Source of the DNA: Salinivenus sp. | Lineage (GTDB): Bacteria; Bacteroidota; Rhodothermia; Rhodothermales; Salinibacteraceae | Direction: 5' to 3' | Assembly (NCBI GenBank): GCA_018609755.1 | Contig: JAHENZ010000049.1 | Coordinates: 1 to 64,000, forward strand | DNA: 64,000 nucleotides | In this document: positions 1-8,680 of the stretch, piece after piece | Layout of the letters: each line of letters starts with the position of its first letter | Numbering within the stretch: the first letter of the stretch is position 1 | Position numbers and translations under genes: made by a program | Notes under the pieces: model-generated | What the model was told of the DNA's origin: nothing | Databases searched by the model: none | What the model saw: only the letters and a program-made list of their open reading frames with translations

Positions 1-767
1 CGAAAGAGCGGCCGTGTCAATGCCTTGAGCCGCTCATCGTCGGGATTCATGAACACGAGCCCCTCGCCCTCAAACAGCGACCGAAGGAGATGAGCGAACG
101 CATCTTCAAGCCGCGTGCCGGGCTGATAGGCCGACCGCACATGCTCCATCACGGTCGGCTTGAAGTCGGAGTCCGGCAGCGTATCGTCCAGCAGATCGAG
201 AACGTCCGTAATTTCCTCCGTCAGGGCCAACCGGCCCACCGCCCCCGGATTCTCGCGGACGCTCGGCGCGTAGGACAATGAGACCCCCTCATTGCGCCGC
301 AGCACGTGCGCCGTTTCGATTTCCTCGAAGTCGTGATCCTCTCCTTCCACCCAGAAGACCGGCACCACCGTCCGCCCCGTCTGTTCGGCCCACTCCTCGG
401 CCAGCTGGAGGGCGGTGATCGTCTTGTAAATCGTGTACAGCGGGCCGGTAAAGAGCCCCACCTGCTGCCCCGTCACGATCGCAACGGTGTCCGGATCGCG
501 GAGGGCCTCCACATTTTGCTCCACTGCCTCCCCTCCCCCCCACTCTGCATTCTGCTCGGCCAGCACGTCGGCCACAGCCTCCCGGTCGACCGGTCGAGCC
601 GCCGCCGTTTCGGCCGTCGCCCGGCGAACCGAGGGCGAGCGCCAATCGCCCGGATAGAAATCAGCGACCGCCTCATAGTCTGTGCAGTAGTCCAGAAAGA
701 GCTCCGGAAATGCATCCAGGTCGGCGGACGGGCAACGGCGAACGGCGGAAGAAGCGGGGGGCGGCAT
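1..767 (-). CDS. bshC: Bacillithiol biosynthesis cysteine-adding enzyme BshC (partial, C-terminus off the left edge)
   Basis: The open frame runs off the left edge, so only about 255 N-terminal residues are present. It shows the BshC hallmarks: an N-terminal FPELFLDYCTDYEAV segment, then GLFTGPLYTIYKTITALQLA and VPVFWVEGEDHDFEEI. BshC joins cysteine to glucosaminyl-malate in the last step of bacillithiol synthesis, a cytosolic thiol used by Firmicutes and many Bacteroidota/Rhodothermota. I chose the ATG at 767 because it is the only nearby in-frame start before the conserved FPELF block. No Shine-Dalgarno sequence is obvious. Confidence 0.88.
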   Translation of the reverse strand, partial: MPPPASSAVRRCPSADLDAFPELFLDYCTDYEAVADFYPGDWRSPSVRRATAETAAARPVDREAVADVLAEQNAEWGGGEAVEQNVEALRDPDTVAIVTGQQVGLFTGPLYTIYKTITALQLAEEWAEQTGRTVVPVFWVEGEDHDFEEIETAHVLRRNEGVSLSYAPSVRENPGAVGRLALTEEITDVLDLLDDTLPDSDFKPTVMEHVRSAYQPGTRLEDAFAHLLRSLFEGEGLVFMNPDDERLKALTRPLF

Positions 768-910
768 ACGAGATCGAGAACAACGCGAGGGACGGGCGGA
801 AGGGATCGAACGACATCGACAACAAAAAAGGCGAAGCCCGAGGGAAGGCCCTCACGGCTTCGCCCAACAACGGTCAACTCAAACGACGCGCATCGACGGA
901 AACGAGGATC

Positions 911-1534
911 CTAATTTTTATTCTGCTCCTGCTCTTGCTCTTCCTCCTGCAGGCGCTGGATCTCGTCTCGAAGCTCGGCTGCGCGCTCGTAGTTTTCCTC
1001 CTCCACGGCCTTTTCCAGCTGCTTCTGCTTCCGCTCGAGCTCCGTTCCGCCCATCTCCTCTTCTTCCCCCCCTCCAGCCGAGGCTTCCTCCGCCTGCTGG
1101 GTAATCGAGGAGATGCCGGACTCGTCCTCGGCCACGATACCGGCCTCGTCGAGCACCATGGGGGCCACAAAAATTGGGGCGTCAACCCGCACGGCGAGTG
1201 CCACCGCGTCGCTCGGGCGCGAGTCGAGCTGGTGCTCGTCGCCATTGTGGCGGTATCGAATCTTGGCGAAGAAGGTGCCCTCCCGAAGCTCATCGATCAC
1301 GACCTCCGTCACCTCCACGTCGAGCTCCTGGAAGGTGTCACGCAACAGGTCGTGAGTCATCGGGCGGGGCGGCTGGATCTTCTCCAACTCCAGCGCAATC
1401 GCCTGCGCCTCGAAGGCGCCGATGATGATGGGGAGACGGCGATTGCCCTCTACCTCACCCAGGACCAGCGCGTAGGCGCCGCCGCTGGACGGACTCGTAG
1501 AGAGACCGATGATGTCTACTCGAGTAAAATCCAT
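911..1534 (-). CDS. Bifunctional nuclease (BFN/DUF151) domain protein with C-terminal UVR motif
   Basis: The first ~135 residues match the BFN family (DUF151): GGAYALVLGEVEGNRRLPIIIGAFEAQAI, then RPMTHDLLRDTF and SRPSDAVALAVRVDAPIFV. The last ~45 residues form a Glu/Gln-rich helix with a UVR-type motif (EKAVEEENYERAAELRDEIQRL), as in UvrB/UvrC and ClpC partners. BFN proteins have been reported with RNase/DNase activity, and the BFN-UVR pairing is common in Bacteroidota, Rhodothermota and Actinobacteria. The substrate is unknown. It lies between hisC and bshC on the same strand with separate spacing, so co-transcription with hisDC is possible but not shown. Confidence 0.85.
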   Translation of the reverse strand: MDFTRVDIIGLSTSPSSGGAYALVLGEVEGNRRLPIIIGAFEAQAIALELEKIQPPRPMTHDLLRDTFQELDVEVTEVVIDELREGTFFAKIRYRHNGDEHQLDSRPSDAVALAVRVDAPIFVAPMVLDEAGIVAEDESGISSITQQAEEASAGGGEEEEMGGTELERKQKQLEKAVEEENYERAAELRDEIQRLQEEEQEQEQNKN

Positions 1535-1676
1535 CGCGGTGTCAATGTATTCATTTCAATCCTCAACCCCCGGACGGGGGCTGCGACCGTGAATCACTGT
1601 GGCTTGCGTAGCCACAAAAAAGCTCGCTTATCTATGGGCGCGATTGAGCCGATCTCCTGAGATGCGCCCCCTCCGT

Positions 1677-2774
1677 TTAAAGCGTCTCTTCCAACGCAGT
1701 CAGAAAAGCCTTGTTCTCCGCCCGCGTCCCCGCGTTAACACGGAGGTACCCCTCCAGCTCGGAATACCCGCTCATATTGCGCACGAGGACGCCTCGTTCT
1801 GCCAACTGGTCTTGTAACTCATCTGCGGGCCGAGAGGTCGTGAAGATCACGAAATTTGCCTGAGAGGGCACGACCTCCACGTCGTCGAAGGTCTTGAGCG
1901 CCTCGCGCACTTCGGTGATAGAGACCTGCATCTGTCGCACGCGTTCCTCGACCAAATCGGGCCGCCGAAGAACCGCCAGGGCCGCCTGTTCCGCAAAGCG
2001 ATCAACCATGAACGGAAGCCGCGCCTTCATGAGTTCCTGCACCAGCGCCGGCTGGGCCATGAGGTACCCGATGCGGATGCCGGCAAGCCCGAAGGCCTTC
2101 GAGAGTGTGCGCAGGACGATGACGTTTGGATGATCGTCCAGAAGCTGTACGGCGCTCGGCTCCGAGTTGAATTCAACGTAGGCTTCATCCACCACCACGA
2201 TTCCGGAGGCAGCGGACGCGACCCGCGCAATTTCGTCGAGGCGCAGGGCGCGGCCGGTCGGGTTGTTGGGCGTGGCGAGCACCGTAAGGTTGGCCCCCGT
2301 GTCTCGCACCGCCTGAACCAATCCGTCCGTGTCGAACCGGAGGTCGTCGCGGGGCGGCACCTCGGTGAGGTCGGCGTCTTGGAGGCGGGCCACCTTCTCG
2401 TAAAGCGAGAAGAGGGGCCGCGGCAGCACCATCGGCGTCCCGGGCTCAAGAAAGGCAAGCCCGAAGGTGTAGGTGATTTCGTTCGAGCCGTTACCCACGA
2501 TGATGCTTTCAGGCGATACGTCGTTGTGCTCGGCCAGGGCATGGCGCAGCCGGTCGGGCTGCTCGGTGGGATACCGGTTGAATTCGACCTCCGAAAAGCC
2601 ATCCAGAAGCTCGTCTTTCAGCTCGTCCGGCAGGTCGAAGGGACTTTCATTCTGGTTGAGCTTGACCTCAATGTCCGGGGGCGTCCCCACGACGTACTCG
2701 CTCTCGTTCCGCACGGCGGGACGAATGCAGTCGAGCACGTCGTCGGGTGTGGTCGCGGAGGTCTCAACGGCCAT
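1677..2774 (-). CDS. hisC: Histidinol-phosphate aminotransferase
   Basis: A 365-residue PLP-dependent class I/II aminotransferase. Visible motifs are the N-terminal KLNQNESPFDLP (residues 38-49), GNGSNEI near 95, TPNNPTG (168-174), DEAY (196-199) and the PLP lysine in LSKAFGLAGIRIGY (Lys226). It converts imidazole-acetol phosphate and glutamate to histidinol phosphate in histidine synthesis. The family is normally 350-370 residues, so it is full length. It lies downstream of hisD on the same strand with a 118-base gap, which is consistent with a hisDC operon. Confidence 0.95.
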   Translation of the reverse strand: MAVETSATTPDDVLDCIRPAVRNESEYVVGTPPDIEVKLNQNESPFDLPDELKDELLDGFSEVEFNRYPTEQPDRLRHALAEHNDVSPESIIVGNGSNEITYTFGLAFLEPGTPMVLPRPLFSLYEKVARLQDADLTEVPPRDDLRFDTDGLVQAVRDTGANLTVLATPNNPTGRALRLDEIARVASAASGIVVVDEAYVEFNSEPSAVQLLDDHPNVIVLRTLSKAFGLAGIRIGYLMAQPALVQELMKARLPFMVDRFAEQAALAVLRRPDLVEERVRQMQVSITEVREALKTFDDVEVVPSQANFVIFTTSRPADELQDQLAERGVLVRNMSGYSELEGYLRVNAGTRAENKAFLTALEETL

Positions 2775-2892
2775 GGCAGCAGCGCAGTTGACGAAGGCAC
2801 GGGCGAAGGCGTCTCCCTATCGAAGTCGGATTTCAAACATACCGCTGGCGGAGCGAAATGTCTCCCCCGTCACGGCTTTTTCGTACCGTTCG

Positions 2893-4185
2893 TTACGATC
2901 CGTCGGCGCGCTTCAAGCGTTCCCGGATCGCGTCGGCGTGGGCCTGGAGCTCCTCCGCCTCTGCCAGCGTCACGATCATGTCGCCCGTCTCTTCCAGCCG
3001 GTCGCGCGTGTAAGAGAGGATGGACTGGGTGCGGATAAAGTCGTCGACGCCGAGGGCGGAGGCGTGGCGCGCGGTGCCGCCGGTCGGCAGCACGTGGTTC
3101 GGCCCCGCGAAGTAGTCACCCACCGGCTCCGACGAGTATTCGCCGAGAAAGATGGCCCCCGCGTGGCGGATGCGGGTCATGGTCTGCCACGGATCGTCTA
3201 CGTGGATTTCCAGATGCTCCACGGCGAGCGTGTTCATCAGCTCCACAGCCTCATCCATCGTCTCCGTGACGATGCAGGCGCCGTAATCGGACAAGGCCTG
3301 TTCGATGACGTCGGCGCGGGGCAGATTGGGCACGCGAGCCTCCACCTCCGTCTGCACGGTCTCGGCCAGCGGGCGATGCGGCGTCACGAGGATAGCGGAC
3401 GCCCGCACGTCGTGCTCGGCCTGCGAGAGGAGGTCCGCCGCCACGAACGCCGGATCGGCGGTATCATCTGCCAGCACGCCGATCTCGCTGGGCCCGGCCA
3501 CCGAGTCGATGCCCACGCGGCCAAAGACCTTCTTCTTTGCCGCGGCCACGTACGCGTTGCCGGGCCCCACAATCTTGTCGACGGCCGGCACCGTCTCGGT
3601 TCCGAAGGCGAGCGCCCCTACGGCCTGCGCCCCCCCCACGGCGTACACGTGATCCAGTCCGAGAAACGCAGCGGTGGCCATCACGAGCGGGTGCGGCCGC
3701 CCGTCCGCCTGCGGCGGCGAGACGAGGTGGAGTTCCTCCACCCCTGCCACCTGCGCCGGAATGGCATTCATGAGGAGGCTGGACGGGTAGAAGGCGGTGC
3801 CGCCCGGCACGTAGAGGCCCACCCGCTCCATCGGCACCACGCGCTGCCCCAGAATGACGCCGTCGCCGTCGTCGGTGAACCACGACTCGCGGACCTGTTT
3901 CTCATGGAATTGCCGAATGTTGGCTGCGGCATTGGCAATCGCCTCGCGCAGATCGCCGTTAAGCGCGTCAGAGGCCTCGTCGAGGAGGGACGGCGGAATC
4001 TTCACCGGGTCGGGCCGGACATCGTCGAACCGTTCGGTGAGGTCGAGGAGCGCCGTGTCGCCGCTGCGCCGCACCTGGGCGAGAATGTCGTCGACCGCCG
4101 CGTCCACGTCGTCGCTGAAGGTGGCGTCGCGGCTGAGGATGGCGTCGAGCCGATCCGTATCTCTGGGGGAGATGAGTGGAATCAT
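2893..4185 (-). CDS. hisD: Histidinol dehydrogenase
   Basis: About 430 residues, the usual HisD length. It oxidises histidinol to histidine in two NAD-dependent steps with a bound zinc. Motifs include GLYVPGGTAFYPSSLLMN, the IVGPGNAYVAAAKK nucleotide-binding region, IDSVAGPSEI, LLSQAEHD with its conserved Gln/His zinc ligands, and AGAIFLGEYSSEPVGDYFAGPNHVLPT near the C-terminus. The frame is open upstream, but the ATG at 4185 (MIPLISP) fits family N-termini better than the earlier start at 4272. It is the first gene after the integron-like island and is transcribed away from it. Confidence 0.95.
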   Translation of the reverse strand: MIPLISPRDTDRLDAILSRDATFSDDVDAAVDDILAQVRRSGDTALLDLTERFDDVRPDPVKIPPSLLDEASDALNGDLREAIANAAANIRQFHEKQVRESWFTDDGDGVILGQRVVPMERVGLYVPGGTAFYPSSLLMNAIPAQVAGVEELHLVSPPQADGRPHPLVMATAAFLGLDHVYAVGGAQAVGALAFGTETVPAVDKIVGPGNAYVAAAKKKVFGRVGIDSVAGPSEIGVLADDTADPAFVAADLLSQAEHDVRASAILVTPHRPLAETVQTEVEARVPNLPRADVIEQALSDYGACIVTETMDEAVELMNTLAVEHLEIHVDDPWQTMTRIRHAGAIFLGEYSSEPVGDYFAGPNHVLPTGGTARHASALGVDDFIRTQSILSYTRDRLEETGDMIVTLAEAEELQAHADAIRERLKRADGS

Positions 4186-4478
4186 TCGGACGGAAATCGT
4201 TGAGCAGAGCACAAGGCGGCCCCCGTTCCGGCGATTGACCTCGTTCCGAAACTGGAGGCACAAAGCATCCAAAATACACCCGGCCCCGCGCGATGTTCAG
4301 TACTGCTGGAAACGCCCAACCGACGCCTCAACTCCCGTCAACGGCCCCGCTCTCGCCCAGCGAAGCCGACCCCGCCGGGCCGTCGTGGCCCGGAGTCCTG
4401 TGTCCTCTCCTCCCTGGCGACTGGAAACAACTTCTCCAATCATTTCTCAACGGCGGGGGAGATGCGGGCGTAGCGGTC
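4186..4478. other. Gap between hisD and the last cassette; possible terminal attC
   Basis: No coding gene is seen. On the minus strand a consensus-like core site GTTGGGC (4314-4320) ends this stretch. The 15 bases flanking it internally resemble, in inverted orientation, the sequence just after the sulfotransferase stop codon (ACGCC..CTCCC on both arms). The left arm lacks the AAC triplet expected of an R'' box. I read it as a decayed terminal attC plus the hisD promoter region, with low certainty. Confidence 0.3.
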
Positions 4479-5312
4479 TTACCATTCTTGCACCTTGTAC
4501 TTCGCTGCTCTCATCCACGAATAGATGCGGCGGGCAGGTTGATACAGGGTTCCATTCACGAACTGGTACGAAGATAGCTGGTCTCGAATTCCCTCCGCCT
4601 CTACCTGCTGCTGCAAACGCTCGGCTGCAGCCTCATATAAGACCCGATCCCACCGGGTGTGGGCTTCGATCAGCGATCGGTCCTCCGGGGACATCTCTTC
4701 AAACCTGGGTTTCTCGTGATTTTGATTGGAGCGCGCGTAGTACAACGTTGACCAATTGAGGAACTGGGCCATCAGGAGCAGAGACGCATCAAACTGCTCA
4801 AGGAGACCAGCAACGACACAGTGATCGAGATGCTGAACGGCAGCCTCACATTCCTCCTCCCCAATCTCTCCGTATGGGTGCGATTCGCCGATTCCCGATA
4901 GTGCCCTGACCATTCCATTGTCGGTGATCCGAAACCGGCCATCCGTGAGGAACGATCGGAGGGTCCCAATCGGCTCCGGGTCGTCCCCCCGATTGGTGAG
5001 GTGGAGACGCCATTGCTCCGGACGATTTCGGTAATAGTGATACAGCGAGTGCACCCGCCGGGCGGGCTGCCGAAGCATCGTGATGTATCGACAGGGACGA
5101 CTGAGATGCTCATGCAGTCCATACCGGAAGTGCCCAGACACGATGCGAAGCGACGGGGAGTGGTTGCGGACGTGATCTGCACAAACGCTCAGGTCGAAGA
5201 TTCCGTGCAGGTCTACCCGTTCGTCCTCTGAATAGTTGAGAGACACGATCTCATTCAGAAGGGTCATACCCCCCGTCTTATGAAGGTGGACAAAAATGGT
5301 CAGGCGATTCAT
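4479..5312 (-). CDS. Sulfotransferase family protein (cassette 6)
   Basis: A 277-residue protein with the PAPS-binding P-loop of membrane/carbohydrate sulfotransferases at its N-terminus (FVHLHKTGGMTL, residues 7-18). A 3'-phosphate-binding motif follows (YITMLRQPARRVHSLYHYYRNRP, about 76-98). It probably moves a sulfate group from PAPS to a carbohydrate or similar acceptor, which is not known. No signal peptide or clear transmembrane segment is visible, so it is likely cytoplasmic. It is the last gene of the cassette array, preceded by about 190 non-coding bases after the proposed attC5. Confidence 0.72.
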   Translation of the reverse strand: MNRLTIFVHLHKTGGMTLLNEIVSLNYSEDERVDLHGIFDLSVCADHVRNHSPSLRIVSGHFRYGLHEHLSRPCRYITMLRQPARRVHSLYHYYRNRPEQWRLHLTNRGDDPEPIGTLRSFLTDGRFRITDNGMVRALSGIGESHPYGEIGEEECEAAVQHLDHCVVAGLLEQFDASLLLMAQFLNWSTLYYARSNQNHEKPRFEEMSPEDRSLIEAHTRWDRVLYEAAAERLQQQVEAEGIRDQLSSYQFVNGTLYQPARRIYSWMRAAKYKVQEW

Positions 5313-5495
5313 GGATCTTCGACGCTCGGACGATGCCGTTGAATAGGAGGCTCATAGCAACCCAGGACACCGTCGAGTGCCGTGCTCCTCTGGATCCAGC
5401 TTTTATAAGAATTGAATACCCATCCCCTATCTGAGAGATTGTCGACCGGCTCCTGGACGGGCATTTCGTGACGATGTGCAGTGTAGCTTGGGGGA

Positions 5496-5699
5496 CAAAC
5501 AACACTGCGGGAGAACGTTGGAGCTCAACCAAAATGGGCGAGAAAACGCCCAAAAGAATCAGACACGACCAGTCGGCATCGGCCCGCAAAGTTTCCATTC
5601 ACCGGCGTCGCCACCTGGATTGGTGAAGCCGATCCCGCTTGGCCGACCTCGCCCGACAGCGTCACCGGCCAAATTCCATCTTTAGCACAGGGTTGTGAG
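5496..5699 (-). repeat. attC5, putative integron recombination site
   Basis: An imperfect inverted repeat follows the stop codon of the exported protein gene. Read on the minus strand it starts with CACAACCCTGTG, and its far end, reverse complemented, reads CAAACAACACTGCG, so AAC/GTT triplets face each other. Its middle shares a block (TGGCGACGCCGGTGAATGG) with attC2 and, more weakly, attC1. At about 200 bases it is longer than typical attC sites. Exact ends are uncertain, and an alternative right boundary uses GTTCTC at 5511-5516. Confidence 0.5.
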
Positions 5700-5702
5700 G
5701 TT

Positions 5703-6509
5703 CTATTTTTCTCGCCGTCGTAGTGTCTTAACCTCTCCATTCGGCTCGATGCCGTATATCCACTCCTCGGCCACAATTGTGTGGGGAAGACTCGAATCAC
5801 GTCGAAGTACCATGAACACATCAGTCTCCGTCGGCAGACACGTTCGGACTGCAGTCGAGACACTCGCCTTCGCATTTCTTGGAAACCTGCCCATCGGAAT
5901 CACCTCATTGTGGAGGCGCTCACTCTGGAGTATGGATCCTGTACTGGCGTCGATCTTAACTCGAAGATCCCCACCCAACAATATCTCATTCTCAGGGTCA
6001 GGGAATATGTAGGTTGTTAGCACACTGTCGTCCCACGGGTAGTCGGCTACAATAACTCCGTATTCGTATTTCTCCATCACCGCACTCAACTCGTCTCCGG
6101 CTTCTCGTTCACTAGCCGATGCAGCTCGCCCGAATCTGTAGATCCATCCTTGGTTTACCGTAGAGTCTTCAACTTCAACGTCTGTCACTTCCCGGGCGTC
6201 GTTGAGCTGAGCTTCTGCCCTTTGTTCAAAGCGATCCCCACTCCAATTGCCGTAGGCAACGCTCCACCCCTTACTCGTTTTTCGAGCCAGACAAGGTGAG
6301 CCTTCAACTGAGTGTCCCTGTTCTATCAACGCCTCATCAGCACGGTCGCAGACAATCTCATAGAGGGCAAGCCAGCGACCGGCGTTGCGAATCCGCGTGA
6401 GTTTTTCCTCAGAGGGAGACGTATCAGGACAATCTTGAGTTTGAGCTTGGACGGTGAAAGGAGTGCCCCCATACACTACCAACAAAACTGCTATGAGTAG
6501 TCGTATCAT
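5703..6509 (-). CDS. Exported protein of unknown function (cassette 5)
   Basis: A 268-residue protein with a clear Sec signal peptide (MIRLLIAVLLVVYGGTPFTVQA, cleavage after residue 22). I do not recognise the family. The mature part has two cysteine-bearing segments (QDCPD, EIVCDRADEAL), a GWSVAYGNW motif and a C-terminal IPMGRFPRNAKASVSTAVRTC segment followed by a beta-rich tail. It sits alone between two attC-like repeats, in the same orientation as the other cassettes, as expected for a one-gene integron cassette. Its AT content is higher than that of the flanking core genes, hinting at foreign origin. Confidence 0.7.
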   Translation of the reverse strand: MIRLLIAVLLVVYGGTPFTVQAQTQDCPDTSPSEEKLTRIRNAGRWLALYEIVCDRADEALIEQGHSVEGSPCLARKTSKGWSVAYGNWSGDRFEQRAEAQLNDAREVTDVEVEDSTVNQGWIYRFGRAASASEREAGDELSAVMEKYEYGVIVADYPWDDSVLTTYIFPDPENEILLGGDLRVKIDASTGSILQSERLHNEVIPMGRFPRNAKASVSTAVRTCLPTETDVFMVLRRDSSLPHTIVAEEWIYGIEPNGEVKTLRRREK

Positions 6510-6546
6510 TTTGTGTTTTTCGGTAAGCGCTTGGGAGTGGAGTGGT

Positions 6547-6670
6547 TCATAACGTAGAACTTACCTGCGAAAAGCCGCGACACTTCGTTCGGAATCAACC
6601 AATGGAGCGTCGAACGTCTGTACCAAACAAATCCGTACCCGCATTTTCCTGGTTGATCACAGGCTTATGA
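6547..6670 (-). repeat. attC4, putative integron recombination site
   Basis: A 124-base imperfect palindrome directly after the esterase-like gene. Minus-strand left arm: TTCATAAG, then ACCAGGAAAATGCGG. The right arm, reverse complemented, reads TTCATAACG, then ACCTGCGAAAAGCCGCG. The outer boxes match except for AAG instead of AAC on the left. The core site on the right is GTTATGA (6547-6553). A mismatched spacer lies between outer and inner boxes, as in folded attC hairpins. Confidence 0.6.
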
Positions 6671-6674
6671 AGCT

Positions 6675-7949
6675 CTACTCCTCAACTTTCGTGTTCGGAT
6701 GCATGGTCCGAATGAACAGGAGTCCGTCCATCACCTCCGTCCAGTCCGCGCGCATCTCCTCGTAGCCCAGCGGGCGGGCCACTTGGGGTTTGGAAAGCCA
6801 GTGTGCGTTCGGCACACCCGTAAAGTCGAGAATCGAATAATCGTGAGAAAGGGTGCCCAACAAAGCTTCGAGACTACCCGCACTCGGCTCTTGGATGGTT
6901 TTCGGATCCTGATCGTCCCAATAGAACGCTCCATACTTTCCCCCATGCGCCGTGATTCCAAGAGTGTAGATACCTCCCTCAAACGTCTTGGCCAACACGT
7001 CGCCCATCGACGTTTGCCCATCGTATGACCGATCAGCATTGATGCGTTCGATCAAACTGAGATTGCGGACGCCGTGCGAGCTGGCAATCCACACGATCAA
7101 TTTCTTTTCAGGGTAGGCCGTTTCTGCCAACCATACCAGGTTGTGCGCCATCTGTCGATTTCGGGGCTCGTAGCTCCGCTGGAAGCCGGTTTGCACTTGC
7201 GCGTTTACGTTTTCGAGCATGAGCGCCCAGAACGCATCCTGAGACGACCCACCCTTCAGAGGTTGGATCAACCTGTCCATTCGTGCAATGAACTGGCGGT
7301 AGGCGGCTGTATCGCGCGCCAGAGCGAGCGGATTCGTCAATTGCTGACGGAGGGTCTGCTCGAACTGCGTTCCCTCTGCCACATCGGCCCACTGATTCTG
7401 ACGCTGAAGATGGCTCTTAAGCCGAGCTATGAAAATGGAATCGCTGGGAGGACGCAAGGCACCGTCGATCCCTGCGAGTTGAAGGGGCGTCTCCGTGGTT
7501 TGCGTCTCGGCGTAGTAGCGCAGCACCGGGCGGACCTGCTTGCTCTGTGCCCATGGCCGTGACAAATTGTTCGTGGCCGCCTGAAGATATTCTTCGAAGG
7601 AAGAAGCGCGCTTGGTGGCCAACCGAAGATCATAGAGACCGCTTTCGAAGGCCAGCACGTCGAACCCCATCTCTTGATGCAAGAACTTGACGAGCCGACT
7701 TTTCGCCCGGAACGCCGTTCCGTCTCCGTGGGTCGGCTCCCCGAGAATGACGATCCGCCGATCCCCGATGTGCTGCTTGAGCGGCATCAGATCCGAAAAG
7801 GTCTCCTCCGCAGGCTCCAAAGTGCGAAGAGGGAGCACCCGTTCACGGAGATCTGCAACTTTATCGCTCGCCGAAAGGGAATCGGTTTGCGCAGGACTCT
7901 CGACAGGCAGTAAAAGCACGAAGGCGAGAATCGGCAGAATGCGAGACAT
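6675..7949 (-). CDS. Erythromycin esterase family protein, exported (cassette 4)
   Basis: A 424-residue protein starting with a signal peptide (MSRILPILAFVLLLPVESPAQ). The mature part matches the erythromycin esterase/EreA-like family: VILGEPTHGDGTAFRAK with the catalytic-type His74, VLAFESGLYDLR with Glu102, and a later WIASSHGVRN segment. Characterised members cut the macrolide lactone ring, but many homologues are not resistance enzymes, so the substrate here is unknown. It lies between attC3 and attC4, so it appears to be a mobile cassette gene. An export signal is also unusual for resistance-type Ere enzymes. Confidence 0.85.
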   Translation of the reverse strand: MSRILPILAFVLLLPVESPAQTDSLSASDKVADLRERVLPLRTLEPAEETFSDLMPLKQHIGDRRIVILGEPTHGDGTAFRAKSRLVKFLHQEMGFDVLAFESGLYDLRLATKRASSFEEYLQAATNNLSRPWAQSKQVRPVLRYYAETQTTETPLQLAGIDGALRPPSDSIFIARLKSHLQRQNQWADVAEGTQFEQTLRQQLTNPLALARDTAAYRQFIARMDRLIQPLKGGSSQDAFWALMLENVNAQVQTGFQRSYEPRNRQMAHNLVWLAETAYPEKKLIVWIASSHGVRNLSLIERINADRSYDGQTSMGDVLAKTFEGGIYTLGITAHGGKYGAFYWDDQDPKTIQEPSAGSLEALLGTLSHDYSILDFTGVPNAHWLSKPQVARPLGYEEMRADWTEVMDGLLFIRTMHPNTKVEE

Positions 7950-7993
7950 AGTAGGACTCCTGCTCTGAGAAAGAACGCTATGGGGGAAGGGAC

Positions 7994-8106
7994 TTATAAC
8001 GTGGGAATTCAGCCGCGACGGGCCCCGAACGAGTGAAGAGAGCCCAGAACATGCCAGTTCTTCAAAATGGCTGCGGCCCGTCGTCGGCTGTCATGCTGGG
8101 TTATGG
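7994..8106 (-). repeat. attC3, putative integron recombination site
   Basis: A 113-base imperfect palindrome of normal attC length. The minus-strand left arm carries CCATAAC (8100-8106), then CAGCCGACGACGGGCC. The right arm, reverse complemented, carries TTATAAC (7994-8000), then CAGCCGCGACGGGCC. AAC and GTT triplets are present at the two ends, and the inner boxes pair almost perfectly apart from single bulged bases. This is the cleanest attC-like structure in the array. Confidence 0.68.
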
Positions 8107-8135
8107 CCACAGCAACCGTAGGCTCATCGCAACGC

Positions 8136-8495
8136 TCAATCCACAGACTGTGGCGGAGAAATCTTCTCGTCTCGCTCAGAATCGGAATTGTACAGGTACA
8201 ATGCTCCTCCCGCTGCTCCAACTAGAAGTACCTGCAGCACCAATAAATCAGTGGCAATTTGGGCTTCGTCTGATTCGATCCATGAGCCGCCCTTTTCACC
8301 ATGCCTGACGTCGTTGTAGGAGCGGACATAGGACATCGGTTGCTGATAGATTGGACTCCACATTATCTCCCCAGTTGACTCAACGCGCCAGGGGCATAAA
8401 AACACAACCACTAGGATGAGCCCCGAGATCGCTGTTGCCACCGCCGTGTTCTGTCGATCATTCATTCTGTTTAGAGGGTTACTCCCAGTGAGCAT
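8136..8495 (-). CDS. Small membrane protein of unknown function (cassette 3)
   Basis: 119 residues with two predicted membrane helices (about 17-36, AVATAISGLILVVVFLCPW, and about 82-100, LLVLQVLLVGAAGGALYLY) separated by an exported-looking loop. I do not recognise it. The ATG at 8495 lies inside the core recombination site GTTATGC. A second possible start is Met11 (8465). It lies between attC2 and attC3 in the same orientation as its neighbours. No promoter is evident, as is usual for cassette genes expressed from an upstream promoter. Confidence 0.55.
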   Translation of the reverse strand: MLTGSNPLNRMNDRQNTAVATAISGLILVVVFLCPWRVESTGEIMWSPIYQQPMSYVRSYNDVRHGEKGGSWIESDEAQIATDLLVLQVLLVGAAGGALYLYNSDSERDEKISPPQSVD

Positions 8496-8680
8496 AACGA
8501 TTTAGCTGAGGTGCGGGGGCGGGAAACCTTTAAACAGAACTCCAATCCGACAAAATGACAACGCTAGCCGGAATTTCCATTCTCCGGCGTCGCCACTCCC
8601 GTGCAGCGAAGCCGAAACTGCCTACAAGACCTCAACCGATGTCGGCAACGGCACTCCGTCATTTCTAGCGAGTGTTATGC
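8492..8680 (-). repeat. attC2, putative integron recombination site
   Basis: The outer boxes are a perfect 7-base pair: GCATAAC at the left arm (8674-8680, minus strand) and GTTATGC at the right (8492-8498). Inside them GCTAGAAATGACGG faces GCTGAGGTGCGG. The length is 189 bases, longer than most known attC sites. The right box contains the ATG of the next gene. The central block CGGCTTCGCTG...TGGCGACGCCGGAGAATGG recurs in attC5 and, with changes, in attC1. Confidence 0.62.

Noticed and set aside
1567-1615. Hairpins CCCCCGGACGGGGG and TGTGGCT...AGCCACA upstream of the BFN gene
   Set aside because: On the minus strand the T-run precedes the stem rather than following it, so it is not a terminator for hisC. 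A leader structure is possible but there is no further support.
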